The notes beneath the pieces were generated by a model. That model had not been told where the DNA came from, made no database searches, and saw only the letters and a program-made list of their open reading frames with translations. A program made the position numbers and the translations under genes. Shown piece by piece: positions 9,836 to 22,228 of a stretch of DNA of 64,000 nucleotides. Source of the stretch: Leuctra nigra (lineage: Eukaryota; Arthropoda; Insecta; Plecoptera; Leuctridae); the NCBI GenBank assembly GCA_934045905.1, contig OW203771.1:2108001-2172000 (forward strand), read 5' to 3'. Numbering within the stretch: position 1 is the stretch's first letter; the number at the start of each line of letters is the position of its first letter.

Positions 9836-10711
9836 CGGGGTTCGATATGAAAATCTCGGAAGCAATTTATGTCTGAATACATTTTCTGTAAATTTGTATC
9901 TGGATGTTTTTTTGTCGGAAATGTTATTATTTCCATGTAAAGTTCTTGACGGGAGATATTTGTTATAAAATCTGTTTATCTCTTGGATTATCACTTGACT
10001 GACAAAGACTTGGGTTACACAACGCAACATTATTCACAAAGACGTCGTCTTCAAGATGTACTTAAATAATCTATTTACCAGAAGCATACCGAAATAAACA
10101 TTGCATTGCATACATTTCAGAACAATATTCTACGAAATCCCGTAACAGTAACATTATTCTTTCATAAAATAAAGTTGACATTTCTCCAACAAGTTTTACA
10201 AACATTTTTGTTTGAGGGAATCTGACTTGTAAATTGTATAATATCGTCCTAATTCTCATTTTCGTGGTCCATCAGTGACGTCAAAACAAGAACCAGAATT
10301 GAATCCTGTGCCAGGAAACGTCCTGTCATTTATTCAGAATATTCCATTCTCATTCTGTCAAAAAATAACATTTTGCGAGACAACATCGGATTAAAAAATT
10401 CGTGTGTATACAAAAAAGCGGTGAAATTGAAATCGAAATAACGCTGTGTTTTCAATATCTAGAGACATCAAAGACACTCTGGGAAATATATTTAAACACA
10501 CTTTACGTCCAGACAAAGTCGACTTCTACCTCGCGGGATTTTATATCACAATTCAGCACAAATTGCGTATTGATATTATATCACGCGAAGTTACGTATTT
10601 CCAACCGACAGCGAACAGAAAGGGGAAAAAGGAGAAATTAAAATAAAATCCCACCGCTGTCACCATTTGTGAAGTAAAGAAAAACTGACTTAGGTGATAC
10701 AAGCGCTCGGC
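9836..10711. other. AT-rich spacer, no gene seen
   Basis: Overlapping short frames at 10402-10646 share no family motif. No tandem or inverted structure was found. Confidence 0.35.
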
Positions 10712-11160
10712 CGTTCTAGCAAATTGAAAGATAATTTGTTTTTCATAATTGAGTGTAACTTTGATAGGCGCCGGTTATTCAACAACATCGCACAAAACTA
10801 TGAAATTTCCGATACGATTGGAGACCAAACCTGCCTACCAATTGATCTCAAATTTAAATAATGGTTAGAAAAAGACAAATATAGTGCCATCACTTGGCAC
10901 ATTTTCAAAATTAAATTTCATACTTCACCCAGTGAGACAAGAAAATAAAAAAAAATCACCAAAAATCAAAATTATTACTAATTAACAAAGCAATAAATTA
11001 AAAGTGTACCAAATGATAACCCTAACTTTGTCTGTTATCTATCTAATCCTGGTTAAAATTTCAAATCATTTCGTCAACCCATTTTGTTTCCAAACGTATG
11101 CAAACAGAAGTGGCTGCAAAAACAAGCGGCAAAATCGCTCGCGCTTGCGGCAGCTTAAAA
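10712..11160. mobile_element. Foldback repeat family B, copy 2
   Basis: Starts near CCGTTCTAGCAAATTGAAAG and runs through GAGTGTAACTTTGATAGGCGCCGG, CGATACGATTGGAGACCAAA, GATAACCCTAACTTTGTC and the terminus ATCGCTCGCGCTTGC. Compared with copy 1 it lacks the roughly 100 bp between GTAACTTTGA and TAGGCGCCGG. Confidence 0.75.
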
Positions 11161-12689
11161 TCCCAGCGCTGCCACCATTTGTGAGGCGCGACGAAAAACT
11201 GACTTAATGCCTGGTAACGTGTGTTTACTTTCCGCCGGGAGGGTAATTTATGTTAATGATGACGGCGAAGGAAAGCGGCTCCACGTGAGCTGAATAGCCG
11301 ATCCAAGAGCGCTTGGCAGACATTTTGATTAATATCGCCTGGCCTGGGCCACGGTAATTATGGGGAAGTTTTTTCGAGTTTTAATATCTTCAAAAAATAA
11401 TTTATTCGTTTCGCTTTTCATTTAATTAAAATATGACAGGACTTTTAAAAATTGCAAAATAATAAGTGTAGCTGAACTCTTTGTTTCTGGTTAAAAAAAT
11501 GTATGTCAACATCATCCCTTAATCTGCCGTTGCGTAACTTAAAGATAACAGACAGTATGTTGAAGCGACAAAATTATTTGTAGTGCATTGATAGATCAAT
11601 TTTTTTTAATAATTTATGTAGCTACTAGTGGTCCTAAATAAGTTATAAAATATATTTTGGTGATAAGAGTGAAAAGGAGGAAAGGGATTAAAAAATTACA
11701 ATAAAAATATGACGTTTTCAGAAATTTCTAAGAAAAAAATTGACATACATATTCGTAATGCAATTGAACTCTGTTATTTTTTGACTAAAAATATAGAACA
11801 CATTATTTCGCATTCTATAATTCTTGTGAAAGGCATCGAGCACGAATTCCCCGCGATTTGTTCCAAGAGCCCACAATCCATCAGAACCTCTCTCTCCATT
11901 TCCAATATTTCATCTGCGAAGACCGCGCATCGCATCGCCGCGGATGGACTCCGGATTTAGCCCTCTATCATCCCGTCCCATCTCCACTTGACTCCACTCC
12001 AGCATCCCGCCAGCAGAGATGAAATATCAATCAAGTCCCAGGCCACTTGATAATCACTCCCGACAGATAGGCGGCTCAGAGGAGGAGGAGAATTACGTCA
12101 TCACGGTAACTTCAACATTAGGACGCAGAAACTGTCATATTCGAATATTTAACTGACATACCAGCAGTGACGTCATAAACGACTTGAAAGACAGCCAATA
12201 CTAGCATGCAGGTATGAAGCCATTTACTACCCGAGGTATATGTTTGCCATGCTGTCAATTTAACTTTTCAAATAGTAAGAAATCAAAATAAAATTGGTGG
12301 AGACATTTTTTGGTCGACGCAAGAAATAAATGAACTCTAAAATGGACATCAAATACATATTTTTGTGCCGGAACTTGACGAAAACATAAATATAAAATGC
12401 ACAATCAGCGAGAACTTTGTACCTTTTACACATTCTCGGACTAATCGGCCACATTCTTAAAAATGACGGAGGTTCAGGTGATTTTCCCCATGTAGTTATT
12501 CTGATTTAACAGGTACAACCTTCGAATATTAAGTCCTTATTCAAAGGTTCAGCTGTCGACGATATTTCGGTAACTTTCACAAATAATTCCCACATCACCA
12601 CGCGATCAAGTTGCGTCATTAATTTCAATTGCCACCGAATAATTCACAGGAAGTCGAATTTCACAAACCCAAAACTAAATTAATTAACT
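11161..12689. other. Unique spacer, no gene seen
   Basis: Mixed AT-rich DNA with moderately GC-rich patches at 11215-11360 and 11840-12120. No shared repeat, RNA box or protein motif was recognised. Confidence 0.35.
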
Positions 12690-13020
12690 CCTCGGCCGAA
12701 TGTCCAACGCACCATCGACCCAACTTGTGACGAATCGAGCATAACAACGCACTCATGAGGGTGCCCCTGCCCCCCGCAACCACCCCACATGGGGGGGGGG
12801 TAATATGACCGCCGGGGGGTGGAGGATTGAAAATCACTCGTCACTCTCCATTTCCGACCTGAAAACCTCGGTTTTGAGCCCCCCTTCGTCCTGGACCTTA
12901 ATGCGATTTCGCTAATGGAATGGGCAAATTGAGCCCCTCGCCCCCATTTCTCCCCCGCCCTGGGAAACCAATAGCAATTGAGTTTAAGTTGACCATCAGA
13001 GGAGGCCAGAGAAAAGAAGC
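12690..13020. other. GC-rich island with C/G runs
   Basis: Contains CCCCTGCCCCCCGCAACCACCCC, a run of 10 G at about 12790-12799 and GCCGGGGGGTGGAGG. The minus frame at 12680-13057 (125 codons) is Arg-, Gly- and Ser-rich and matches nothing I know. Base composition alone can keep it open. Confidence 0.35.
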
Positions 13021-13794
13021 TATTTTCACTGAACGATGCAGTTTTCCAAATACACAAAGAAAATGGAATAGGTAGTTGAATTTAAGTACCTGGGCGTTTT
13101 ATAGCTCTTAAAACAAAACTGCAAGCTAAATATGAGAAAAAATCGCTAAAACTAAATAATTTCGTCACACTGATTACAGAATTGTGCGTTTTCTCTTTTC
13201 AAGGATTTTTACTGAATAAATGTATTTCAACCCCATCCAAAAAAAGTACAGAATTATAAAAATACTATAGTCTAGACTTCTTATAAAATTCAACTATTGA
13301 CAAAAACAGACAAAACTTCATTGATATTTTAACGATTAGTACCAGTAAAATACAGTTGAATTTTGCCACTGCTTCCCCTAACTGCAATCTCAAGGTCACC
13401 TAATTAGATTTCTAACGACACAAATGTGATTTAAAAAAAATATTGTTGATAAATTAACAGAACCACCTAAATCGCCAAAAATCAATACACTATTTAAAAT
13501 TTCACAGGTTTTTTATAGCACTAATTTTTCCTGTAACCGTACCATATTCATGTACTTGCTTACAATCAATTTTATAAATATGTCAACCTGTTTTTCACAT
13601 TATGTTTAGAAAGTAGAGGAGCGCTGCTTCAAGTATTTCTATTGCTTATCATTACTTTTTATTGTATTAATGTTATTGTCTATATTTTGGCGAATAAAAA
13701 TTCTTTAAAAAAAATATATATATTTGTGTCCTCAGAAATCAACACATAACAGTATGTAACGGCTGTCTTCTACTCGGCCAAGAGTAAAGATGGC
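13021..13794. other. AT-rich spacer with a polyadenylation-like end
   Basis: AATAAA at 13693-13698 is followed about 10 bp later by an A run and (AT)n. This resembles the 3' end of a retroposed transcript or non-LTR element on the plus strand, but no coding relic precedes it. Confidence 0.25.
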
Positions 13795-13817
13795 GGGGGG
13801 GGGGGGGGGGGGGGGGG
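13795..13817. repeat. Poly-G tract, 23 nt
   Basis: Uninterrupted run of 23 G, the longest homopolymer of this type in the window. Confidence 0.95.
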
Positions 13818-14085
13818 ACAACTGCCCTCTGGAAGAATTACTTCACGCTCCGATGCAGGTGCAATCTAACATATTGAATATTCTTTCTCCGAGGATTTCA
13901 TCGAGGAAAATCCCACTTCATCAGGAAAAATGGGTGGAAAATTCCGTAGAAAAATCAGGTCTGAAATCTGGGGCAAGTAGTAATCCAATATTAAACAAAC
14001 TCAAGTAAAGTATTGCGAGCAAACTCACATTGTATGGTGGTTATTGATTTCCTGATTATGACTTGACTTGGAAAGAGGGCAAGGT

Positions 14086-14170
14086 GGAATTAAAACAAGA
14101 ACGCATCGGAGGTTCTGAGTTCGAACCCGAGGCGGTCCATTCGAGTTCTTTTTCAGGCAAATGATGAAAA
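14086..14170 (+). mobile_element. SINE head plus start of body
   Basis: A B box (GAGTTCGAACCC, 14117-14128) lies in a tRNA-like head and is followed by TTTTTCAGGCAAATGATGAAAACC, the start of the SINE body. The rest of the body is missing. Confidence 0.5.
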
Positions 14171-14555
14171 CCCCGGGTTTTCTAAAATGGTTTGCAGAGT
14201 GAGTTTTTTGGGAGTGAGTTTTGTTTTGAATAGCTACAATTTAAAGTAATTTCCAAAATAATTAAAAATATTTGAAATGTTAATTTAAACATTTCTTTGA
14301 TACAGAAAATTGTAATTTGCAATTAGCTTTTCCTTTAAGCTTTTTTTCCCGTAATATATTAATTTTACCAACAAACGGAAACATTTTAAAATTTATTACA
14401 CATTTTATACAAGATTTATATTTCGTTATTTTATTTTGAAAAAAAATCTTCAAACCCCCACGGTTTATTCAAGTGAAAAATCCACGCCAACTCTGACTAT
14501 ATGTCACAATCCTCCACGGATCACCCATCACAAAACCAAGCAACACACCAGTCTC
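14171..14555. other. AT-rich left flank of the satellite
   Basis: Very AT-rich to about 14480, then 75 bp of balanced composition up to the array. No satellite unit is recognisable here. Confidence 0.5.
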
Positions 14556-17500
14556 ATTCCGTAACTTCCATCCCCGAGTTGTCGATCCACCGCCACGTTA
14601 TTCTTACGGCGTCGACGCGATCTCACGCGAGACGTCAAGCGACAGAGTTACGTGATCGTCTCATTAGCACCGACGTGAGGGAACATCCAGACGGGAATAG
14701 CGGGATGAAACGCCACTCCCACGGTATTCCGTAACTTCCATCCCCGAGTTGTCGATCCACCGCCACGTTATTCTTACGGCGTCGACGCGATCTCATGCGA
14801 GACGTCAAGCGACAGAGTTACGTGATCGTCTCATTAGCACCGACGTGAGGGAACATCCAGACGGGAATAGCGGGATGAAACGCCACTCCCACGGTATTCC
14901 GTAACTTCCATCCCCGAGTTGTCGATCCACCGCCACGTTATTCTTACGGCGTCGACGCGATCTCACGCGAGACGTCAAGCGACAGAGTTACGTGATCGTC
15001 TCATTAGCACCGACGTGAGGGAACATCCAGACGGGAATAGCGGGATGAAACGCCACTCCCACGGTATTCCGTAACTTCCATCCCCGAGTTGTCGATCCAC
15101 CGCCACGTTATTCTTACGGCGTCGACGCGATCTCATGCGAGACGTCAAGCGACAGAGTTACGTGATCGTCTCATTAGCACCGACGTGAGGGAACATCCAG
15201 ACGGGAATAGCGGGATGAAACGCCACTCCCACGGTATTCCGTAACTTCCATCCCCGAGTTGTCGATCCACCGCCACGTTATTCTTACGGCGTCGACGCGA
15301 TCTCATGCGAGACGTCAAGCGACAGAGTTACGTGATCGTCTCATTAGCACCGACGTGAGGGAACATCCAGACGGGAATAGCGGGATGAAACGCCAATCCC
15401 ACGGTATTCCGTAACTTCCATCCCCGAGTTGTCGATCCACCGCCACGTTATTCTTACGGCGTCGACGCGATCTCATGCGAGACGTCAAGCGACAGAGTTA
15501 CGTGATCGTCTCATTAGCACCGACGTGAGGGAACATCCAGACGGGAATAGCGGGATGAAACGCCACTCCCACGGTATTCCGTAACTTCCATCCCCGAGTT
15601 GTCGATCCACCGCCACGTTATTCTTACGGCGTCGACGCGATCTCATGCGAGACGTCAAGCGACAGAGTTACGTGATCGTCTCATTAGCACCGACGTGAGG
15701 GAACATCCAGACGGGAATAGCGGGATGAAACGCCAATCCCACGGTATTCCGTAACTTCCATCCCCGAGTTGTCGATCCACCGCCACGTTATTCTTACGGC
15801 GTCGACGCGATCTCATGCGAGACGTCAAGCGACAGAGTTACGTGATCGTCTCATTAGCACCGACGTGAGGGAACATCCAGACGGGAATAGCGGGATGAAA
15901 CGCCACTCCCACGGTATTCCGTAACTTCCATCCCCGAGTTGTCGATCCACCGCCACGTTATTCTTACGGCGTCGACGCGATCTCATGCGAGACGTCAAGC
16001 GACAGAGTTACGTGATCGTCTCATTAGCACCGACGTGAGGGAACATCCAGACGGGAATAGCGGGATGAAACGCCAATCCCACGGTATTCCGTAACTTCCA
16101 TCCCCGAGTTGTCGATCCACCGCCACGTTATTCTTACGGCGTCGACGCGATCTCATGCGAGACGTCAAGCGACAGAGTTACGTGATCGTCTCATTAGCAC
16201 CGACGTGAGGGAACATCCAGACGGGAATAGCGGGATGAAACGCCACTCCCACGGTATTCCGTAACTTCCATCCCCGAGTTGTCGATCCACCTCCACGTTA
16301 TTCTTACGGCGTCGACGCGATCTCATGCGAGACGTCAAGCGACAGAGTTACGTGATCGTCTCATTAGCACCGACGTGAGGGAACATCCAGACGGGAATAG
16401 CGGGATGAAACGCCACTCCCACGGTATTCCGTAACTTCCATCCCCGAGTTGTCGATCCACCGCCACGTTATTCTTACGGCGTCGACGCGATCTCATGCGA
16501 GACGTCAAGCGACAGAGTTACGTGATCGTCTCATTAGCACCGACGTGAGGGAACATCCAGACGGGAATAGCGGGATGAAACGCCACTCCCACGGTATTCC
16601 GTAACTTCCATCCCCGAGTTGTCGATCCACCGCCACGTTATTCTTACGGCGTCGACGCGATCTCATGCGAGACGTCAAGCGACAGAGTTACGTGATCGTC
16701 TCATTAGCACCGACGTGAGGGAACATCCAGACGGGAATAGCGGGATGAAACGCCACTCCCACGGTATTCCGTAACTTCCATCCCCGAGCTGTCGATCCAC
16801 CGCCACGTTATTCTTACGGCGTCGACGCGATCTCATGCGAGACGTCAAGCGACAGAGTTACGTGATCGTCTCATTAGCACCGACGTGAGGGAACATCCAG
16901 ACGGGAATAGCGGGATGAAACGCCAATCCCACGGTATTCCGTAACTTCCATCCCCGAGTTGTCGATCCACCTCCACGTTATTCTTACGGCGTCGACGCGA
17001 TCTCATGCGAGACGTCAAGCGACAGAGTTACGTGATCGTCTCATTAGCACCGACGTGAGGGAACATCCAGACGGGAATAGCGGGATGAAACGCCAATCCC
17101 ACGGTATTCCGTAACTTCCATCCCCGAGTTGTCGATCCACCTCCACGTTATTCTTACGGCGTCGACGCGATCTCATGCGAGACGTCAAGCGACAGAGTTA
17201 CGTGATCGTCTCATTAGCACCGACGTGAGGGAACATCCAGACGGGAATAGCGGGATGAAACGCCACTCCCACGGTATTCCGTAACTTCCATCCCCGAGTT
17301 GTCGATCCACCGCCACGTTATTCTTACGGCGTCGACGCGATCTCATGCGAGACGTCAAGCGACAGAGTTACGTGATCGTCTCATTAGCACCGACGTGAGG
17401 GAACATCCAGACGGGAATAGCGGGATGAAACGCCACTCCCACGGTATTCCGTAACTTCCATCCCCGAGTTGTCGATCCACCGCCACGTTATTCTTACGGC

Positions 17501-19144
17501 GTCGACGCGATCTCATGCGAGACGTCAAGCGACAGAGTTACGTGATCGTCTCATTAGCACCGACGTGAGGGAACATCCAGACGGGAATAGCGGGATGAAA
17601 CGCCAATCCCACGGTATTCCGTAACTTCCATCCCCGAGTTGTCGATCCACCGCCACGTTATTCTTACGGCGTCGACGCGATCTCATGCGAGACGTCAAGC
17701 GACAGAGTTACGTGATCGTCTCATTAGCACCGACGTGAGGGAACATCCAGACGGGAATAGCGGGATGAAACGCCACTCCCACGGTATTCCGTAACTTCCA
17801 TCCCCGAGTTGTCGATCCACCGCCACGTTATTCTTACGGCGTCGACGCGATCTCATGCGAGACGTCAAGCGACAGAGTTACGTGATCGTCTCATTAGCAC
17901 CGACGTGAGGGAACATCCAGACGGGAATAGCGGGATGAAACGCCAATCCCACGGTATTCCGTAACTTCCATCCCCGAGTTGTCGATCCACCGCCACGTTA
18001 TTCTTACGGCGTCGACGCGATCTCATGCGAGACGTCAAGCGACAGAGTTACGTGATCGTCTCATTAGCACCGACGTGAGGGAACATCCAGACGGGAATAG
18101 CGGGATGAAACGCCAATCCCACGGTATTCCGTAACTTCCATCCCCGAGTTGTCGATCCACCTCCACGTTATTCTTACGGCGTCGACGCGATCTCATGCGA
18201 GACGTCAAGCGACAGAGTTACGTGATCGTCTCATTAGCACCGACGTGAGGGAACATCCAGACGGGAATAGCGGGATGAAACGCCAATCCCACGGTATTCC
18301 GTAACTTCCATCCCCGAGTTGTCGATCCACCGCCACGTTATTCTTACGGCGTCGACGCGATCTCATGCGAGACGTCAAGCGACAGAGTTACGTGATCGTC
18401 TCATTAGCGCCGACGTGAGGGAACATCCAGACGGGAATAGCGGGATGAAACGCCACTCCCACGGTATTCCGTAACTTCCATCCCCGAGTTGTCGATCCAC
18501 CGCCACGTTATTCTTACGGCGTCGACGCGATCTCATGCGAGACGTCAAGCGACAGAGTTACGTGATCGTCTCATTAGCACCGACGTGAGGGAACATCCAG
18601 ACAGGAATAGCGGGATGAAACGCCAATCCCACGGTATTCCGTAACTTCCATCCCCGAGTTGTCGATCCACCGCCACGTTATTCTTACGGCGTCGACGCGA
18701 TCTCATGCGAGACGTCAAGCGACAGAGTTACGTGATCGTCTCATTAGCACCGACGTGAGGGAACATCCAGACAGGAATAGCGGGATGAAACGCCAATCCC
18801 ACGGTATTCCGTAACTTCCATCCCCGAGTTGTCGATCCACCGCCACGTTATTCTTACGGCGTCGACGCGATCTCATGCGAGACGTCAAGCGACAGAGTTA
18901 CGTGATCGTCTCATTAGCACCGACGTGAGGGAACATCCAGACGGGAATAGCGGGATGAAACGCCACTCCCACGGTATTCCGTAACTTCCATCCCCGAGTT
19001 GTCGATCCACCTCCACGTTATTCTTACGGCGTCGACGCGATCTCATGCGAGACGTCAAGCGACAGAGTTACGTGATCGTCTCATTAGCACCGACGTGAGG
19101 GAACATCCAGACAGGAATAGCGGGATGAAACGCCAATCCCACGG
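14556..19144. repeat. 170-bp CpG-dense tandem satellite, 27 units
   Basis: CCGTAACTTCC recurs exactly every 170 bp from 14559 to 18979, giving 27 units. The last unit ends at ACGG, 19144. Units differ by only a few positions: CAYGCGA, CCKCCACG, GACRGGAAT, GCCAMTCCC and two singletons. Each unit has about 21 CpG and the 10-bp palindrome GCGTCGACGC (a SalI site). 170 is not a multiple of 3, so no frame stays open. The length is near a nucleosome repeat. Function (centromeric, heterochromatic or none) is unknown. Confidence 0.97.
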
Positions 19145-19459
19145 GATACGCGAAGAAGTACAGCATTAGCTAATGGAACGAGTGAGGAGTACTTATACTC
19201 ACTTACAGGGATGAATTCATGTCCCCTGACGTACGGAGAACATGTGGAAAACGTCGAGTAATGGTGGAGTAGCGCAATTTACATCGGGAGTCAAGGATAT
19301 CCTCAAATTGAATGTTTAATTAAGTAACCGCACGAAAGAAGAGAAATAGAACCCACAGGATTGGCTCCACTCTTGAGAAAGATGCTGTTTTACAGCTTTC
19401 AAGTTATCGAAAACGAACGTTTTGTCTCGTTTTGTCAGCGGCTGAGTATAGCCAATCGT
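19145..19459. other. Right flank of the satellite
   Basis: Sequence diverges abruptly after ACGG at 19144. No satellite relics, genes or shared repeats are visible. Confidence 0.5.
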
Positions 19460-19975
19460 GGTCAATCGATTCGTATCAATATCTTTTACCAATAGACCGA
19501 TTTAAAAATTATCAAGGTGGCTCTGCTTTTCAAAAAATTTCACATGCAGTTTGGTTTTCCATATATCTATTGGTGTTTTACAACAATGGATAAAAACACC
19601 AACAGATATATGGAAAACCAAACTGTATGTGAAATTTTTTTGAAAAGCAGAGCCACCTAGATAATTTTTAAATCGGTCTATGTAATTGTGAATAAAATAT
19701 CGCTTTGTACGAGTATTCAGAACAGTTCAATGAATATAATTTCATTGCTTGGAATGGGTTATTAGTTTATATCGTCCTACAGATGTTTAGTGCCAAATTT
19801 TTACTAATTTTCAGGCACTAAACGTCTGTAGAACAAAATAAAAACAATAAAACCATTCCAAGCTATGACATTATTTTCATTGCACTGTTCTGAAGACTCG
19901 TACAAAGCCTTATTTTATTAACAATTATGTAAAAATCGATTAAAAACCCTTGAAGAGCAAACTCAGATAGATTTT
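19460..19975. mobile_element. Foldback element F, copy 1, split by element G
   Basis: The left arm runs ATCAATATCTTTTACCAA, then resumes after G at TGTAATTGTGAATAAAATA..TTTGTACGAGTATTCAGAACAG. The centre is an inverted CAGATGTTTAGTGCC / GGCACTAAACGTCTG. The right arm ends with AAAATCGATTAAAAACCC. Five further copies lie in the window. The best-preserved ends are TTAAGACGGCTGGGTAGTGA. Confidence 0.8.
19493..19680. mobile_element. Foldback MITE G (TA-flanked) inserted in F
   Basis: An almost perfect hairpin of 188 bp with arms of about 85 bp. Ends TAGACCGATTTAAAAATTAT and its complement are bounded by TA, the Tc1/mariner target dinucleotide. It interrupts F exactly between TTTTACCAA and TGTAATTG, which are contiguous in other F copies. 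Confidence 0.85.
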
Positions 19976-20149
19976 GGGTGGAATTCTGTTCGTTTTCTCC
20001 AGTACGTTCGGCCGAAATCAATAAATTCGTATGGACCCGCCACGATTGCAAGTTTATTACTAAATCTGTGTTTGGACAATGTTTTGGCAATACACGTCAA
20101 TGTTTGATACTCCTCTTCACCTGACAATATGTCCAGACAAGACATTTCT

Positions 20150-20767
20150 CAATGGGCTTGTTCACTGCCATTTGCTCTCACCAGGATCGCTAGCATCGGA
20201 TTAGCTTGGGCAGCTTCGTTGGGCCGAGATGGGTAACATTTTCTTAGTAACCAAAATGTCCGTGGGATGGCGCCAGCGGTTGGGTAACATCTTTGGTAGT
20301 AACTAAAATGAGTTTTAAAGAGTTTAAATGACCAATTTATGTATTAATAGTCTTTGGTAGTCTGTTGTAATCTCAAATACATTTAAAAATGTAAATAACA
20401 GTGTCCTACGTGCATAATATATCTTTGTAAAACGAAATGTCATCATTGACCCAACATAATTTCCATATTTTCAAATTTTCGTCATCTTGCCGCGTTCTAA
20501 TCTCTGCCCAGTAAATAGTTTTCACATGAAAACAAGAGACGACTTCAGGCTACATCTTTGTACAATGTAAATTTTTGGGGTTATTTGTTTTTTTTGTTAA
20601 ATTTGGGTCATTTTTAATAACGTAAACACTCTGTGCCGTAATTATTTGTACCGGAAATCAAAGCCGGAAATGACGTCATTTTGTTACCCATCTCGGCCTA
20701 AAGTCGGATTAAAGCAGGTAACATAGTGGCGCCATCTATGCTGAGCTTTGCGTGAACAAGCCCATTG
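20150..20767. mobile_element. Foldback element L
   Basis: The ends CAATGGGCTTGTTCAC and GTGAACAAGCCCATTG form a perfect 16-bp TIR. A second inverted pair, GGCCGAGATGGGTAACA / TGTTACCCATCTCGGCC, lies inside. The interior is AT-rich with no frame of note. The target duplication is unclear because the palindrome runs to the end. Confidence 0.75.
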
Positions 20768-21552
20768 ATTATTTTATGAATGCGAAATTAATTCTAGCAT
20801 TACAGACAAAACGATTCACGAGTACTATTGAAGCTTACAGTCGCCAATCCTCAATACGTGAACGTCGGCCTCCAATAACTATAGATGTCGGTATTAAATC
20901 ATGATCAGAGCAGCTTAGAGGTTGAGACAACAGCGCCGCCCGGCATTAAACTTGTAATAGAACATAATCCCTGAAACTTAGTTCACATCGGGCTTATCAT
21001 CGACACCAGCCCATGGGAGCACGTTTCCGATACACCAGGGGAATGGCAAATCAGATCGAATATTATCGGGAAGGAGAATGGCTCAGGTTGTCTAAAGGTT
21101 CAGGGCTCAAATCCAGGTATTTTCCTTTCTAATTTTACTATAAGGTCATTATTTTCTTTTAGCGCCGGTTTACCAGTCCAGAAAATAGAGTGTTTTTTCT
21201 TCTTATCCATTTGTATTATCTTTCTCTGATCTCTATTACCATTGAATATACACTATGAATACGCTAAATTTGAATGAAAATCGTCAAAAATTAGTTTTGA
21301 AACCATCTCAAAAAGATAAAGTATAAACGTCCTCTTGACACGTTTTCATCCGTTCTGAGTGGTTTCACAGAATCATATCACGCATAGACCACGACCGCAT
21401 CCCTTCCACTGTCCATCCATACCTTTTTCATCATCATTCCCGATCAAGATACACTGTATCAGTCAGTGTATATCCTATTTTTTGATATATCTTAAATTCA
21501 TCAAGATACGAAGTTAAACAAAATTCAAATAATCTCTTTGGAAGGTGTAATA
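20768..21552. other. Spacer with a tRNA-like motif and a SINE fragment
   Basis: Around 21080-21118, TGGCTCAGGTTG and GGGCTCAAATCC resemble A and B boxes but lie closer together than usual, so this may be a decayed SINE head. 21180-21386 is AT-rich and featureless. Confidence 0.35.
21387..21440 (+). mobile_element. SINE body fragment
   Basis: ACCACGACCGCATCCCTTCC, GTCCATCCAT and ATCATCATTCCC match the body and the start of the ATC tail. Confidence 0.55.
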
Positions 21553-22228
21553 ATAGTCCAGTAATTGTGTGATGATACCCACCACTAATTGCAACAGAAG
21601 GTTTCAATACATGAATCGATTCAGAAAAATGTCCTCTACAACATATCCAAAATCAACCAAAATCGCTGTACGGAAAAAGGGTTTTAATGACTTTTTAAGT
21701 TAAATTCCCATGTTAATTCCATCTTGCAAAAAAATATTTTTTTCATGTAACTCCGATTTTGACGAAACTTGGCAGAATTGTTCACCATCCTAAATTAACA
21801 CAAAAAGCTCTCTGAGCGTTTTCCTCTAAATCTCAACATTTGGGAAATATGGCCCATTTAAAGTCATGTTTTCGAAGATTTAAGTCACTTTGAGTGTAAT
21901 TTGACGTTTTGCGAGGTCCATATTTCCCAAACGATGAGATTTAGAGGTAAACGTTTAGAGAGCTATTTGTGTTCATTTAGGGTGGTGAACAATTCTGCCA
22001 AGTTTCGTCAAAATCGGAGTTACATGATTTTTTTTTTTTTTGTAAGACGGAATTAACATGGGAAATTAACTTAAAAAGTCATTAAAACCCTTTTTCCGTA
22101 CAGCGATTTTGGTCGATTTTGGATATGTTGTAGAGGACACTTTTCATAATCGAACGGCATTAAAAACGCTTCTGTTGCAATTAGTGGTGGGTTATGCTGT
22201 TTTTTTTTCACTAGAATTACTGGACTAT
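21553..22228. repeat. Long inverted repeat, 0.68 kb
   Basis: ATAGTCCAGTAATT (21553-21566) pairs with AATTACTGGACTAT (22215-22228). Matching continues inward over roughly 300 bp: ACCACTAATTGCAACAGAAG, CTACAACATATCCAAAATC, CGTACGGAAAAAGGG-type sequence, AACTCCGATTTTGACGAAAC, and CTCTAAATCTCA..ATTTGGGAAATATGG near the loop. Transcription across it would give long dsRNA. The frame at 22109-22327 starts in the right arm and is not supported as a gene. Confidence 0.85.

Noticed and set aside
12680..13057. 125-codon minus-strand gene
   Set aside because: GC-rich composition suffices to keep it open, and no motif, start context or neighbour supports it.
14575..14600. CENP-B box in the 170-bp satellite
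   Set aside because: CCCCGAGTTGTCGATCC on one strand has parts of the inverted CENP-B consensus, but the spacing is off by one base and the terminal bases do not fit.
14556..19144. CRISPR-like array
   Set aside because: The repeat is 170 bp, contiguous and has no unique spacers. The sequence context is eukaryotic. It is a tandem satellite.
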